DNA of 64,000 nt from the NCBI RefSeq assembly GCF_900100295.1, contig NZ_FNEV01000005.1, positions 64,501 through 128,500 on the forward strand. The letters are read 5' to 3'. The notes beneath the pieces were generated by a model. The model did no database searches and was not told the DNA's origin. It saw nothing but the letters and a program-made list of their open reading frames with translations. Position numbers and translations under genes: made by a program. Numbering within the stretch: the first letter of the stretch is position 1; each line of letters opens with the position of its first letter. Shown here in pieces: positions 54,448 to 63,687 of this stretch. This DNA is from Salimicrobium halophilum. Lineage in GTDB: Bacteria; Bacillota; Bacilli; Bacillales; Halobacillaceae.

Positions 54448-54973
54448 AATAGATGAAGAAGTAAGCTTGCGTCTAATTGAAACGAGGGATGCAGAACGTG
54501 TTTTCGAACTGGTGGATCGTCATCGTCTCCACTTGCGGACATGGCTTCCGTGGGTGGACCACACAACAAAAGTGGAGGATACGAAGGAAGCGATTCAAGG
54601 GTTCAGAAAAGGGTATGCGGAAGATAAGAGTATGACGGTGGTTATCCTTTACCGGGATAGCGTCGTCGGCATGACCAGTTTCAATAAGCTTGATTGGACG
54701 AATAAGGTGGCTTACATAGGATATTGGCTTGCAGAAGATTACCAGGGGAAAGGTATTATGACGAAGAGTGCGAAAGCGATGACGGACTTCGCTTTTTCTT
54801 CCCTCAAAATGAACAAGGTCGATATCACCGCTGCGGTTGAAAACAGGGCGAGCCGTGCTGTTCCGGAGAGACTAGGATTCACAGAAGAAGGAGTGATCCG
54901 GGAGGAGGAGTGGGTGAACGACCGCTTCGTCGATCATGCAGTATATGGGATGTTGCAGAGAGAATGGTGCTGA
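54434..54973 (+). CDS. RimJ/RimL-type GNAT acetyltransferase
   Basis: 179 residues: RHRLHLRTWLPWVD near the N terminus and the acetyl-CoA segment IGYWLAEDYQGKGIMTKSAKA (Q/RxxGxG/A). Close to YdaF-type ribosomal-protein serine/alanine acetyltransferases, though other amines are possible. Coupled with the SRPBCC gene. Runs to within 104 bp of lcfB, which has its own promoter. Confidence 0.88.
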   Translation: MFIHKIDEEVSLRLIETRDAERVFELVDRHRLHLRTWLPWVDHTTKVEDTKEAIQGFRKGYAEDKSMTVVILYRDSVVGMTSFNKLDWTNKVAYIGYWLAEDYQGKGIMTKSAKAMTDFAFSSLKMNKVDITAAVENRASRAVPERLGFTEEGVIREEEWVNDRFVDHAVYGMLQREWC

Positions 54974-55001
54974 AATAAGTTTGCGAATACTCGGACAATA
55001 T

Positions 55002-55030
55002 TTTATAATAATAAATGAATTCGATATAAT
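55002..55030 (+). promoter_or_regulatory. Promoter of lcfB
   Basis: TATAAT at 55025-55030 with a weak TTTATA (55002-55007) 17 bp upstream. The FadR box starts at its last base. Confidence 0.65.
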
Positions 55031-55047
55031 GAATGACTATTCATTCA
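55030..55047 (+). promoter_or_regulatory. FadR (YsiA) operator upstream of lcfB
   Basis: TGAATGACTATTCATTCA matches the Bacillus FadR consensus TGAATGAMTANTCATTCA at every position. It overlaps the minus-10 end and the start point, so FadR should block the promoter until long-chain acyl-CoA releases it. Confidence 0.92.
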
Positions 55048-55076
55048 TTTCAATCAATAAAAGGGGGAAACTGTCG

Positions 55077-56618
55077 ATGAATGTAAGTGAACGGCTGAAA
55101 CAGACAGCTCGGGAAATGCCTGAGAAGGATGCCTATATTTTTCAGGGGGAAAGGACGAACTATCAGACTTTTGATGCTTCGGTGACGAAATTCGCAAGTG
55201 CGCTGAAGAATCTCGGGTACGAAAAAGGGGATCACGTAGCGCTGATCAGCGGAAATAGCCCTGTCTTTATGATCGGATTATATGGAGCGCTCCGCGCCGG
55301 TTTGACCGTTATCCCGATCAACCCTACGTACACATCAAAGGAAATGGGATATATTTTGAAGAATGGAGATGTTAAAGGTGTCATCGCTCTTGACATGATT
55401 GTCAGCCAGTTGGATATCATCGATGATGACCTGATGGTAGAGCATTACTTTGTAGCGGACACAGGAACGGGAGTGAATCTTGACTCCTATTCTATAGCAC
55501 CAAAAATGAAACCGTTTACAGAAACGGTGGCCTCCGGATCTCTTGATTTCACTCCTCCATCCCTCGATGAAGAAGACCTTGCTGTAGTATTATACACATC
55601 CGGAACGACCGGAAAACCTAAAGGGGCCATGCTGACACATAAGAATATTTACTCCAACGCTACAGATGTTGCGGAGTATCTAGAGATCAGTGAAACAGAC
55701 CGGGTCATCGCGACATTGCCGATGTTCCACGTGTTCTGTCTGACAGTAGCTCTCAATGCTCCGATCGCAAACGGAGGAACGGTTGTCATTATCCCGCAAT
55801 TTTCTCCTGAAGCTGTCTTCACTGCAGCCAGAGATTATAAAGCGACCGTCTTCGCGGGGGTTCCTACCATGTATAATTATCTGCTCCAAACAGGGGATGG
55901 GCAGGAGGACTCCTTTGGACATATGCGAATCAATGTCTCCGGAGGATCATCGCTTCCGGTATCGCTTCTTGAAGCTTTCGAGCAGAAGTTCAATGTCAGA
56001 GTTTCCGAAGGGTACGGGCTGTCTGAAGCTTCCCCGGTTACAGCTTTCAACCCGCTCGATCGACCACGGAAAGCGGGATCGATCGGTACGAATATCATAA
56101 ACGTGGAAAACAGAGTAGTCGATGAGCTTGGAGAAGAAGTTCCGACAGGGGAAGTTGGAGAGCTTGTTGTAAAAGGACCGAATGTCATGAAGGGCTACTA
56201 TAAGATGCCTGAAGAGACTTCTGTCACGATTAAAGACGGATGGTTGTACACAGGAGACATGGCGCGCAAGGATGAAGAAGGTTATTTTTACATCGTTGAC
56301 CGCAAGAAAGACATGATTCTTGTGGGCGGATATAATGTCTACCCGAGAGAAGTCGAAGAAGTTCTTTACAAACACCCTAATCTCACAGAAGCTGCCGTTG
56401 TCGGAGAACCCCACCCAGAAGCAGGAGAAGCGGTCATCGCTTTTGTCGTCTCGGACGACCCTGCGCTTGATGAAGCGACGGTCATTGATTACTGCAAAGA
56501 GGAACTTGCGAAGTATAAGCTTCCGAAACGGATCGAGTTCCTCGAAGAGCTCCCGAAAAATACTACAGGTAAAATTCTGAGAAAGAGCCTGCGTGATCAG
56601 CTAAGCAAAAATTTGTAG
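55077..56618 (+). CDS. lcfB: Long-chain fatty acid-CoA ligase LcfB
   Basis: 513 residues of the AMP-forming acyl-CoA synthetase family: P-loop YTSGTTGKPKGAM, YGLSEASPVTAFNP, YTGDMARKDEEGYFYIVDRKKDMI and the catalytic Lys near TTGKILRKSLR. ATG 55077 follows AAGGGGG; upstream in-frame sequence covers the promoter. Activates fatty acids for beta-oxidation; the FadR box agrees with B. subtilis lcfB (yhfL), a FadR-regulon member. Confidence 0.93.
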   Translation: MNVSERLKQTAREMPEKDAYIFQGERTNYQTFDASVTKFASALKNLGYEKGDHVALISGNSPVFMIGLYGALRAGLTVIPINPTYTSKEMGYILKNGDVKGVIALDMIVSQLDIIDDDLMVEHYFVADTGTGVNLDSYSIAPKMKPFTETVASGSLDFTPPSLDEEDLAVVLYTSGTTGKPKGAMLTHKNIYSNATDVAEYLEISETDRVIATLPMFHVFCLTVALNAPIANGGTVVIIPQFSPEAVFTAARDYKATVFAGVPTMYNYLLQTGDGQEDSFGHMRINVSGGSSLPVSLLEAFEQKFNVRVSEGYGLSEASPVTAFNPLDRPRKAGSIGTNIINVENRVVDELGEEVPTGEVGELVVKGPNVMKGYYKMPEETSVTIKDGWLYTGDMARKDEEGYFYIVDRKKDMILVGGYNVYPREVEEVLYKHPNLTEAAVVGEPHPEAGEAVIAFVVSDDPALDEATVIDYCKEELAKYKLPKRIEFLEELPKNTTGKILRKSLRDQLSKNL

Positions 56619-56667
56619 TTGTTAGGTGTCAACAATTAGAAACTTCGCAAAAACGTGTGCGTTCCGC

Positions 56668-56696
56668 CGCAAAAACATTTCGGTGAGATTTTTGCG
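56668..56696. repeat. Inverted repeat CGCAAAAA/TTTTTGCG
   Basis: Eight-bp perfect stem with a 13-nt loop, 50 bp after lcfB and just before the candidate small RNA promoter. No T-run, so not a standard terminator. Confidence 0.6.
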
Positions 56697-56717
56697 TACT
56701 TGTACTACAATAGTATT

Positions 56718-56863
56718 TGAGAAAGGCAGTTCTGATAAAGAACTGGCTGCATAAGAGGAAAGCCTCTCATTAGTAAGAGCCTTTCTGATTATGTAATTCC
56801 CTCACTCAAAAGTTAACCAGTCGTCTCTTTTGGCCAATGCTCTCGTAGCATTGGCTCTTTTTT
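56718..56863 (+). ncRNA. Candidate structured small RNA
   Basis: Preceded by GTGAGA-17 bp-TACAAT (56683-56711). The ~145-nt tract folds locally: CAGTTCT(gataa)AGAACTG; CATAA...TTATG closing GAAAG-CTCT/AGAG-CTTTC; and the terminator GCCAATGCT(ctcgt)AGCATTGGC (56833-56855) with T7. No ORF with a ribosome site lies inside. I do not recognise the family. It could alternatively be a long leader, but no gene follows on this strand until comK over 1 kb on. Confidence 0.5.
56833..56863 (+). terminator. Terminator of the candidate small RNA
   Basis: Nine-bp stem, 5-nt loop, then TCTTTTTTT. Confidence 0.9.
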
Positions 56864-56878
56864 TGTTAGAAAAGTGGA

Positions 56879-56980
56879 GACACCTTGCTCAGCCCTTCTC
56901 GCATAAGTGAAAATCAGCCTAAAGAAGCGTTTTTCTTCTTTATGGATGGTTTTCACTTATGTCGCTAAGGGCTAGGTGTC
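56879..56980 (-). repeat. Family A hairpin repeat, copy A13
   Basis: GACACCT/AGGTGTC, AGCCCTT/AAGGGCT, CATAAGTGAAAA/TTTTCACTTATG, TAAAGAAG/CTTCTTTA. Same subtype as A3 in the opposite orientation; GTG:CAC here replaces GCG:CGC in A3. Confidence 0.92.
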
Positions 56981-57122
56981 GCAACTAGACATAGAAAAGC
57001 GTAAAAGGCCCGCTTAGAAACCCGAATAAATTACGATATGCGACGCTTTCTTCCTTCTCCGACCCTTGAAACATCGCATTGTAAAGACTATATGATGTTT
57101 TCTGCTTCGGCAGATAAGAAAC
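56981..57122. other. Spacer with a family A remnant
   Basis: AAAAGCG...GGCCCGCTTAGAAACCC (about 56996-57022) is the left part of an inverted family A copy with the rest lost. No gene seen. Confidence 0.55.
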
Positions 57123-57183
57123 CACCGCATAAAATATGTTATGCGGTGATTTTACTTATTCTTTTCTGAAAACTGTCGCAAAG
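57123..57183 (-). repeat. Family C repeat, copy C2
   Basis: Perfect 10-bp stem CACCGCATAA/TTATGCGGTG (57123-57132, 57139-57148), then CTGTCGCAAAG (57173-57183). Read on the minus strand the order equals copy C1 at 50654-50767. Confidence 0.65.
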
Positions 57184-57231
57184 GCGAACACCACTCTTCG
57201 TTCGGGTTCTATCATTAAGGGAGTCTTATTC

Positions 57232-57271
57232 CAAAAAAGAAAGCTTCCTCTCTCAAAAAGAGAAGGAAGCC
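57232..57271 (-). terminator. Terminator of the DUF3939-like gene
   Basis: GCTTCCT...CTC and GAG...AGGAAGC pair around an A5 loop; T-run on the minus strand. Confidence 0.85.
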
Positions 57272-57729
57272 TAGTCCCGCTTATAATCAACCATATATTC
57301 GTCTTTCGTTATATAAAATGTTCTCTCCGGACGGTGAGTGATCAGACCGAGACGCTCCAGCATATAACAATTCACTCGGCGATAAGGATCGTTTTCGATG
57401 ATCGGAAGTTCTCCTTCCTGCTGCATATACGTATCCACGGCTTGTTGCATCATATCGATATCTTTCGCAAGCTGCAGGTCTTCTTCCTCGAATAATTCAT
57501 ATGTTTCCCGCGACATATAATACGTTTTCTGCGGTTTGCCTGCAATGAAAGGAGCGAGCAACTCATAGTCGATAGTAAGATCCGGCTTTATGATGACGCT
57601 CAAAGGAACGCCATCCGGTTTCATTTCTGCGTACTCGTTAATAGCTTTTCTGACATCTTTGAGCGTAAGGTCCATAACCTCCAGCTTCTTTGTTGCGACC
57701 TGCGCTTGCTTCTTCTTTCTTCCCCACAT
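57271..57729 (-). CDS. DUF3939-like protein
   Basis: 152 residues with a basic start MWGRKKKQAQVATKKLEV, then a soluble alpha/beta region (KDVRKAINEYAEM, VPLSVIIKPDLTIDYELL, TYYMSRETYELFE). I recall this pattern from Bacillaceae DUF3939 proteins, with moderate certainty. AAGGTGAT lies before the ATG at 57729. Divergent from comK with 155 bp between. Confidence 0.65.
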   Translation of the reverse strand: MWGRKKKQAQVATKKLEVMDLTLKDVRKAINEYAEMKPDGVPLSVIIKPDLTIDYELLAPFIAGKPQKTYYMSRETYELFEEEDLQLAKDIDMMQQAVDTYMQQEGELPIIENDPYRRVNCYMLERLGLITHRPERTFYITKDEYMVDYKRD

Positions 57730-57884
57730 AGTTATCACCTTCACTTCCCCTTGAAGTTATATGTCTATTATAGCAAAAATATCGAAATTTTCGGAAAAAT
57801 AATTCGTATTTTGTAGACGAGGGAGGGAGAATCTGCTATAGTAATGAAGAAAATATTGGAATTAAAAGAAGGGGAATGGTAACG

Positions 57885-58415
57885 ATGAACGAAGCGCTGA
57901 AAACTGAATATGAAGTGAATGAGAAAACGATCGCTCTTCTTGCTGTAGAAGAGGACGGGAAGATCAGAATGAAGGTGATGGAAGAAGATGATTTTTTCAT
58001 TGTGGATAAGTCCCCTACGAAAGTGATCGATGCTTCCTGTAAATATTTCGGCAGTGATCTCTCCGGAAGAATCTCCGGTACAAAAGCGATTACCAACTAC
58101 ACACATAAATCCCCCATTGTCGTCTCCGGAATGCTTAAGCTTTACTATTTCCCGACGATGTCCCCCTCCCGGGTTGAATGCTCCTGGATCTCTCACAATT
58201 TTGTCCGTGACTTCTTTCCAAGCGAAACGGATTACAGAAAAACGATGGTACAATTCATGAATAATGTCTGGGAAGAACTCGCAGTTTCTCCGGGTGTGTT
58301 TTCCAATCAATTGGAACGTACCGCCCAGTTCCGATTGATGTATGAAAAACGTTTCATTTCTCCAGTGAGGCATTCGTTCGTCTCAGAGCCTTCTCCATCA
58401 ACTCCTGTAAGATAA
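57885..58415 (+). CDS. comK: Competence transcription factor ComK
   Basis: 176 residues with the ComK core: CKYFGSDLSGRISGTKAITNYTHKSPI and YYFPTMSPSRVECSWISHNFV. It binds AT-boxes in minor grooves and switches on DNA-uptake genes, including addAB. Start at 57885, with GGGGA 10 nt upstream; ATG 57876 is too close to it. Followed by a convergent gene whose end overlaps its 3' end by 62 bp. Whether this strain becomes competent is unknown. Confidence 0.94.
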   Translation: MNEALKTEYEVNEKTIALLAVEEDGKIRMKVMEEDDFFIVDKSPTKVIDASCKYFGSDLSGRISGTKAITNYTHKSPIVVSGMLKLYYFPTMSPSRVECSWISHNFVRDFFPSETDYRKTMVQFMNNVWEELAVSPGVFSNQLERTAQFRLMYEKRFISPVRHSFVSEPSPSTPVR

Positions 58416-58737
58416 GTTCCACTTTTTTTCGAATGGCCGGATTGAAATAGTTCCGTTTCTCTTCATATCCTTCCGCGATGAAAGAAAAGGTAGTGAATGA
58501 CTCGTGCCTCGATGTTTCCACCACCTGTACGTGATGATCATCCATGAACTTCCGCAGGTGACGCCTTTCCTCCCGGGCCACCATTTCCATTTTTCCGATC
58601 AGTTCCAGGTAAGGCTCTTTGATTTTGTAGTTTCCGTTTATGATATGATGACGGTCCTGTTTTATGACAGTGAGTGCCATCGTAAGGAACAGATAGCGGG
58701 AGGCTTTATCGAGTTCTTTTTCTTTGATATGGGCCAT
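58354..58737 (-). CDS. yhjD: YhjD-like helical protein
   Basis: 127 residues, helical, with IKEPYLELIGKMEMVAREERRHLRKFM, a pattern I associate with B. subtilis YhjD. ATG 58737 follows GAGAGGAG. Its last 62 bp overlap comK on the other strand with no terminator between, so the two mRNAs are complementary at their ends. Function unknown. Confidence 0.68.
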   Translation of the reverse strand: MAHIKEKELDKASRYLFLTMALTVIKQDRHHIINGNYKIKEPYLELIGKMEMVAREERRHLRKFMDDHHVQVVETSRHESFTTFSFIAEGYEEKRNYFNPAIRKKVELILQELMEKALRRTNASLEK

Positions 58738-58902
58738 CGCGAATTCTCCTCTCACGTTTTCGAACGTATGTTCTCATTTTAGTGTATCACATGTACACCA
58801 TAAATATGAAATCCAATTTTCGGGAATACTTTGCAGTAGGCAGACGGGCGAAATTCCATTAAAATGAAAGTACTATATCGAACAGAGTAGGATGAACTTA
58901 TT

Positions 58903-59529
58903 ATGCCAACGCTCGAGGAACTGCAACTATTAGCTGAAAATGATCAACTGTTTGATTACGCCATCCGTCAGTTGGAGAGGCTGGATCGTTTCGGACCGCT
59001 GCCGGGAATACTCCTTCCGCTGATTGAAGCCTTCCTTCCGATTTTACCGCTTCTTGTATTCGTGGTTGCAAATGCAGTGGTATACGGTCTTTTCGAAGGG
59101 TTTCTCTATTCATGGATCGGAGCGACCACAGGGGCTGTCCTTGTGTTTCTTCTCATCCGTAAACTGGGGCGGCAGCGTTTTTTCCTGTTTTTGAGGAAGC
59201 ATAGGCAGGTAAAACGGGTGATGGTGTGGCTCGAGGAACACGGCTTCGGCCCATTATTTCTGTTGATGTGTTTTCCTTTTTCTCCGTCTGCCATCATCAA
59301 TGTCGTTGCGGGGTTATCTGGAGTGAAGACGAGAGATTTCCTGCTCGCGGCAGTTCTCGGGAAATCCGTGATGATTTTCTCCATCACATTCGTAGGGGAC
59401 AGTATCACTTCCTTCACATCAAATCCGGTCAAAACCATCGTCGTTCTCATCTGTATCAGCCTTTTCTGGATGCTCGGGAAATTCCTTGAGAAGCGTCTGG
59501 CCGTTCGTGCAGAGAGAAAGAAAGGTTAA
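58903..59529 (+). CDS. yhjE: TVP38/TMEM64 (VTT-domain) membrane protein YhjE
   Basis: 208 residues with about five membrane segments; the VTT/DedA-like motif FPFSPSAIINVVAGLSGVKTRDF is plain. Family members move lipids or lipid-linked carriers. Just before sipV, as in B. subtilis. Confidence 0.88.
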   Translation: MPTLEELQLLAENDQLFDYAIRQLERLDRFGPLPGILLPLIEAFLPILPLLVFVVANAVVYGLFEGFLYSWIGATTGAVLVFLLIRKLGRQRFFLFLRKHRQVKRVMVWLEEHGFGPLFLLMCFPFSPSAIINVVAGLSGVKTRDFLLAAVLGKSVMIFSITFVGDSITSFTSNPVKTIVVLICISLFWMLGKFLEKRLAVRAERKKG

Positions 59530-59583
59530 AGTTTCCTCCGCGTGGGTAAGATATTACTACTAAATACCTGTGGAGGAAGCAGA

Positions 59584-60123
59584 ATGAAAAAATACAAACA
59601 TCTGATCCGTACAATCATTCTAGCCGTTCTGGTCGCTATCGTATTCCGGGCTTATTTCTTCGCCAGTTACATCGTGGACGGAGAATCGATGGAGCCCACC
59701 CTTTATGACGGGAATCTGCTGATGGTGAATAAAGTGTTATACGATTGGACCGATGTGCACCGGCATGATATTATCGTGTTTCATTACAACGAGGAAGATG
59801 ATTACGTGAAAAGAGTGATCGGCTTGCCGGGGGATCATGTAGCGGTGAAGAATGATACCCTATATATCAACGGAGCGCCGGTAGAGGAGAAGTATCTTGA
59901 TGAACTTCGTCCGGATGATGGTCGGGTTTTTACGGGAGATTTCACGTTAGAAGGGGTCACTGGCAACTCCGAAGTGCCGGAGGGCCAGCTCTTTGTTATG
60001 GGAGATAACCGAAGGGACAGCCTTGATAGCCGCAGCTTCGGTTTCATAGATATCCAGTCGATCGTCGGCAAGGTGGAAGTCCGCTACTGGCCGATGTCTC
60101 AACTCGGAATGACGTTTCGATGA
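59584..60123 (+). CDS. sipV: Type I signal peptidase (SipV position)
   Basis: 179 residues: one membrane anchor (9-27), catalytic S35 in GESMEPTL and K76 in DYVKRVIGLPGD, closing GDNRRDSLDSRSFG. Cleaves signal peptides at the outer membrane face. GGAGG stands 8 nt before ATG 59584. Named from location next to yhjE and addB. Confidence 0.9.
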   Translation: MKKYKHLIRTIILAVLVAIVFRAYFFASYIVDGESMEPTLYDGNLLMVNKVLYDWTDVHRHDIIVFHYNEEDDYVKRVIGLPGDHVAVKNDTLYINGAPVEEKYLDELRPDDGRVFTGDFTLEGVTGNSEVPEGQLFVMGDNRRDSLDSRSFGFIDIQSIVGKVEVRYWPMSQLGMTFR

Positions 60124-60186
60124 ACTGCCGCTTTGGTGGTTCATTTTCTTTTTGTATTGTAAAATAAGGGAAAAGGGGGAAGGCGG

Positions 60187-63100
60187 ATGAGCGTCAGATT
60201 CATTACCGGCCGTTCGGGGGCAGGGAAGAGTGAGTACTGTCTTGGGGACATTGAAGCGAAGTTGAAAGAAGAACCGAACGGGCGCACCATCGTGTATCTC
60301 GTTCCGGATCAAATGACGTTCCAGCAGGAGTATGCGCTGTTGAAACGGGGCAACATCGACGGGGCGACCAGAGCTCAAGTGTTCAGTTTCTCCAGGCTCG
60401 CCTGGAAAGTGTTTCAGGAAACGGGAGGGGCGACAAGGTCGTACATAAGCTCCACAGGCGTGCAGATGCTTCTTCGTAAAATTGTAGAAGAGCGGACGTC
60501 TGATTGGAATGTGTTCCAGAAAGCGATGGAGAAGCAGGGATTCATTCATCAGCTTGAAGAAATGATCACAGAGTTCAAAAGGTATCGGGTCACACCGGAA
60601 GACCTGAGCAGACAAGTGGAGTCGATGGAAAGCTTTGTACACAGGACACCGGGAGAACTCGCGTTGCAGGATAAAGTCGAAGACCTGCATTATATTTACA
60701 GCCGACTTACCAGTTACATGGAAGGGAGCTACGTCGATGGAGAAGACCAACTTAAGCTTTTGACAGAGAAGATTCCACACTCTGCGTTTCTTGATGGAGC
60801 AGAAATTTACATAGACGGGTTTCATAGTTTCACTCCACAGGAATACGAGGTCATCCGCGAACTATTTCAACAGGCAAGTCGCGTTCAGGTGACGCTGACG
60901 CTCGACGAGGAGAAAAGCGAGGTCGAGGACGTCGATCTCTTCAGGGAAACGAAAGAGACGTGTGCAGTGCTGAAAGAGATGGCGAAGGAAGGGAACGTGG
61001 AAACAGAAGAATCGCTCCAGCTTTCCAACACGGAAGGACGTTTTCAGGATAAACCGGCGTTTCTGCATATGGAGAAACATTTTGAAGAGCGTCCGGCGCC
61101 TGCCTTCGAAGGGAAAGTACCGATCGGCATTTATGAAGCTGTCCACCCCCGTGCTGAGGTGGAAGGAGCGGCTCAGGAAATTTTGCGCCTCGTACGGGAA
61201 GAGGGATATCGGTACCGGGAGATAGCCATTCTTATGAGAGAGCCGGGAGTGTATCACAGTCTGATCGATACGATTTTCTCCGATTATGGAATCCCTGTGT
61301 TTCTGGATGAAAAAAGGACGATGCTGAATCACCCTCTTCTTGAATTGGTCCGCTCAGCGCTTGATGTCATCGAAGGAGGATGGAGATACGACGCTGTCTT
61401 CCGATTGTTGAAAACGGGATTCATTCCTTCTTCAGACCGCGTTCACCCGCTGGATGAGGATGCGATTGATGAGCTGGAGAACTATGTTCTTGAGTATGGC
61501 ATACGCTCCAGGCAGCAATGGAGATCTGATGAACCATGGATCTACCAGCGGTTCCGGGGCTTTGAAAAAGCGGCTCAGACAGACGAGGAGAAGAAGAAAC
61601 AGGAACGCATCAACGCATATCGTCTTCAAGTGACGAAGGCTCTTGAAGTCCTCGACGATGAGCTGCGGGGCAGAAAAACGAACGAGCAGCGTGCTGCTTC
61701 CTTGTTTGAGTGGATGAGTAACATCCGGGTGCCTCAGACGCTTGAAAAATGGCGTGAGTATTATGATGAATCAGGGGAAGTGGAAAAAGCTCGCGAGCAG
61801 GAACAGGCGTGGGATAATGTGCTGCAGCTGCTCGATGAGATGGTGGATATGATCGGAGAAGAGACGATGTCGCTTCAGGTATTCCGACAGGCTTTCGAGA
61901 GCGGTCTCGATGCCCTGACGTTCGCGCATGTGCCACCCAGCCTCGATCATGTCGTCGTAGGTAGCGTAGATCGGTCCCGACTGAGCGGAATGAAGGCAGG
62001 ATTCCTTCTCGGAGTGAATGAAGGGACATGGCCGTTGAAACCGCCTGGCGATGGTATGATTTCAGAAGAAGATAGGGAGGTTCTGGCCGGATACGGGATA
62101 GAACTGGCAGCAGGAAGCAGAGAAAAGTTATTGTATGACCGGTTCTATATGTATCTCGCCGCTACGATGCCGGGAGAGAAATTATGGGTCAGCTATCCCC
62201 TGAGTGATGAAGAAGGCCGTACCAAAGCGGCATCACCGATGATCGGACGTATAGAGGCACTGTTCCCTGCTTGCAGCGAGCATATTCTGCTACAGGACCC
62301 GGATGATCTGGAAGATGCGAGCCGTTTCATTACGACCCCGGTCAAGACGAGGTCCGCCCTTACCGCTCAACTCGGTCGTTACGTTAAAGGTTACCCGATG
62401 CGGGACGAATGGTGGGGAGTATTGGACTGGTATATAGAAAGAGAGGAGAAGAATAGCACAACAAGACGTGTGCTGGAGAGTCTCTTCTATAAAAACGTCC
62501 CCGTACCATTGAAGAAGGAAACGGCGCATCGGATGCATAAGAAACAGGTGAAGACGAGTGTATCTGCGCTTGAATCGTACTATAGCTGCGGTTTCCAACA
62601 TTTTGCCGGAAAAGGGTTGAATCTCGAGGAACGACGGACGTACAAACTCGATGCTCCGGATATCGGACAGCTTTTCCACGAGGCCCTTCGTCAGATCACC
62701 GACTGGATCGGAGAAGATGGCAGGCAGTTTTCTCAGCTTGATCGTAACGCGGCTACGCAGTATGCACGCCGGGCCACCCAGGAACTTGCTCCTGTCCTTC
62801 AACATCAGGTGCTGAAGAGTTCGAACCGCTATCAGTATATCCAGAATAAGCTCGAGAATGTCATTGCGCAGGCCACTTATATCCTCGGGGAACAGGCGCG
62901 GAGGACGAAATTCGCTCCTGTAGGGCTTGAGCTCGGGTTCGGTCAGGTGAAAGATGCGGAATTACCTCCGATGAGTGTAGATCTACCGAACGGCTTTGAA
63001 TTGATGCTTCGTGGCCGGATCGACCGGGTGGATCAGGCGATGGAGAATAATGAATTGTTCCTTCGTATCATCGATTACAAATCGAGTGCGAAAGGTCTTA

Positions 63101-63687
63101 ATTTATCGGACGTGTATTACGGGCTGTCGCTTCAAATGCTTATTTATCTTGAGGTCATCCTGCAAAATGCAAAAGACTGGCTCGGCATGGAAGCGACGCC
63201 GGCGGGTGTCCTTTACTTCCACGTTCACAACCCGATGATCACCGGGAAGAAGTTATTGAACGATGACGAAATCGAGCAGGAGATCGTGAAAAGCTTCAAA
63301 ATGCAGGGACTTCTGCTCGAGGATGAATCGGCTGTCCGGATGATGGATACCGAAACGGACAAAGGACATAGCCCGGTCATCCCTGCAGGTCTGAAAGCGA
63401 AAGGCGGGTTCTATTCGAACTCGAAAGTAGCCGACCGTGAGATGTTCCAGGCGCTCGATACGTATATCCGGAAGCTGATGACGAGAGCCGGTATGGACAT
63501 CACCGAAGGTACGATTCCGTTGAACCCTTACCAGAAGAAGCAACAGACGGCATGTCAATTCTGTTCGTTCCGATCGGTCTGTCAATTCGATCCGACCCTT
63601 GAAGAGAACCAATACCGGAAGCTTACAGAAATGAACGATACGAAAGTTTGGGAGAAACTGAAAGAGAAGGGGGAGGCCGATGGTTAG
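60187..63687 (+). CDS. addB: ATP-dependent helicase/nuclease subunit B
   Basis: 1166 residues: Walker [10 protein letters not shown] near the N terminus, a degenerate UvrD-like helicase core, and a C-terminal RecB-type nuclease with LRIIDYKSS and the 4Fe-4S cysteines (one in YYSCGFQHF, three in [10 protein letters not shown]). Works with AddA in recombinational repair. GGGGGAAGG precedes the ATG. Overlaps addA by 8 bp. Confidence 0.96.
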   Translation: MSVRFITGRSGAGKSEYCLGDIEAKLKEEPNGRTIVYLVPDQMTFQQEYALLKRGNIDGATRAQVFSFSRLAWKVFQETGGATRSYISSTGVQMLLRKIVEERTSDWNVFQKAMEKQGFIHQLEEMITEFKRYRVTPEDLSRQVESMESFVHRTPGELALQDKVEDLHYIYSRLTSYMEGSYVDGEDQLKLLTEKIPHSAFLDGAEIYIDGFHSFTPQEYEVIRELFQQASRVQVTLTLDEEKSEVEDVDLFRETKETCAVLKEMAKEGNVETEESLQLSNTEGRFQDKPAFLHMEKHFEERPAPAFEGKVPIGIYEAVHPRAEVEGAAQEILRLVREEGYRYREIAILMREPGVYHSLIDTIFSDYGIPVFLDEKRTMLNHPLLELVRSALDVIEGGWRYDAVFRLLKTGFIPSSDRVHPLDEDAIDELENYVLEYGIRSRQQWRSDEPWIYQRFRGFEKAAQTDEEKKKQERINAYRLQVTKALEVLDDELRGRKTNEQRAASLFEWMSNIRVPQTLEKWREYYDESGEVEKAREQEQAWDNVLQLLDEMVDMIGEETMSLQVFRQAFESGLDALTFAHVPPSLDHVVVGSVDRSRLSGMKAGFLLGVNEGTWPLKPPGDGMISEEDREVLAGYGIELAAGSREKLLYDRFYMYLAATMPGEKLWVSYPLSDEEGRTKAASPMIGRIEALFPACSEHILLQDPDDLEDASRFITTPVKTRSALTAQLGRYVKGYPMRDEWWGVLDWYIEREEKNSTTRRVLESLFYKNVPVPLKKETAHRMHKKQVKTSVSALESYYSCGFQHFAGKGLNLEERRTYKLDAPDIGQLFHEALRQITDWIGEDGRQFSQLDRNAATQYARRATQELAPVLQHQVLKSSNRYQYIQNKLENVIAQATYILGEQARRTKFAPVGLELGFGQVKDAELPPMSVDLPNGFELMLRGRIDRVDQAMENNELFLRIIDYKSSAKGLNLSDVYYGLSLQMLIYLEVILQNAKDWLGMEATPAGVLYFHVHNPMITGKKLLNDDEIEQEIVKSFKMQGLLLEDESAVRMMDTETDKGHSPVIPAGLKAKGGFYSNSKVADREMFQALDTYIRKLMTRAGMDITEGTIPLNPYQKKQQTACQFCSFRSVCQFDPTLEENQYRKLTEMNDTKVWEKLKEKGEADG

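Noticed and set aside
57774-57822. Possible ComK box (K-box) upstream of comK
   Set aside because: Two AAAA...TTTT pairs are present, but the spacing inside each is 9 nt, not the 5 nt of AAAAN5TTTT, so autoregulation through a standard K-box is not supported by eye.
59947-60825. 292-residue open frame antisense to sipV and addB
   Set aside because: Spans the junction of two well-supported genes; no start signal or domain.
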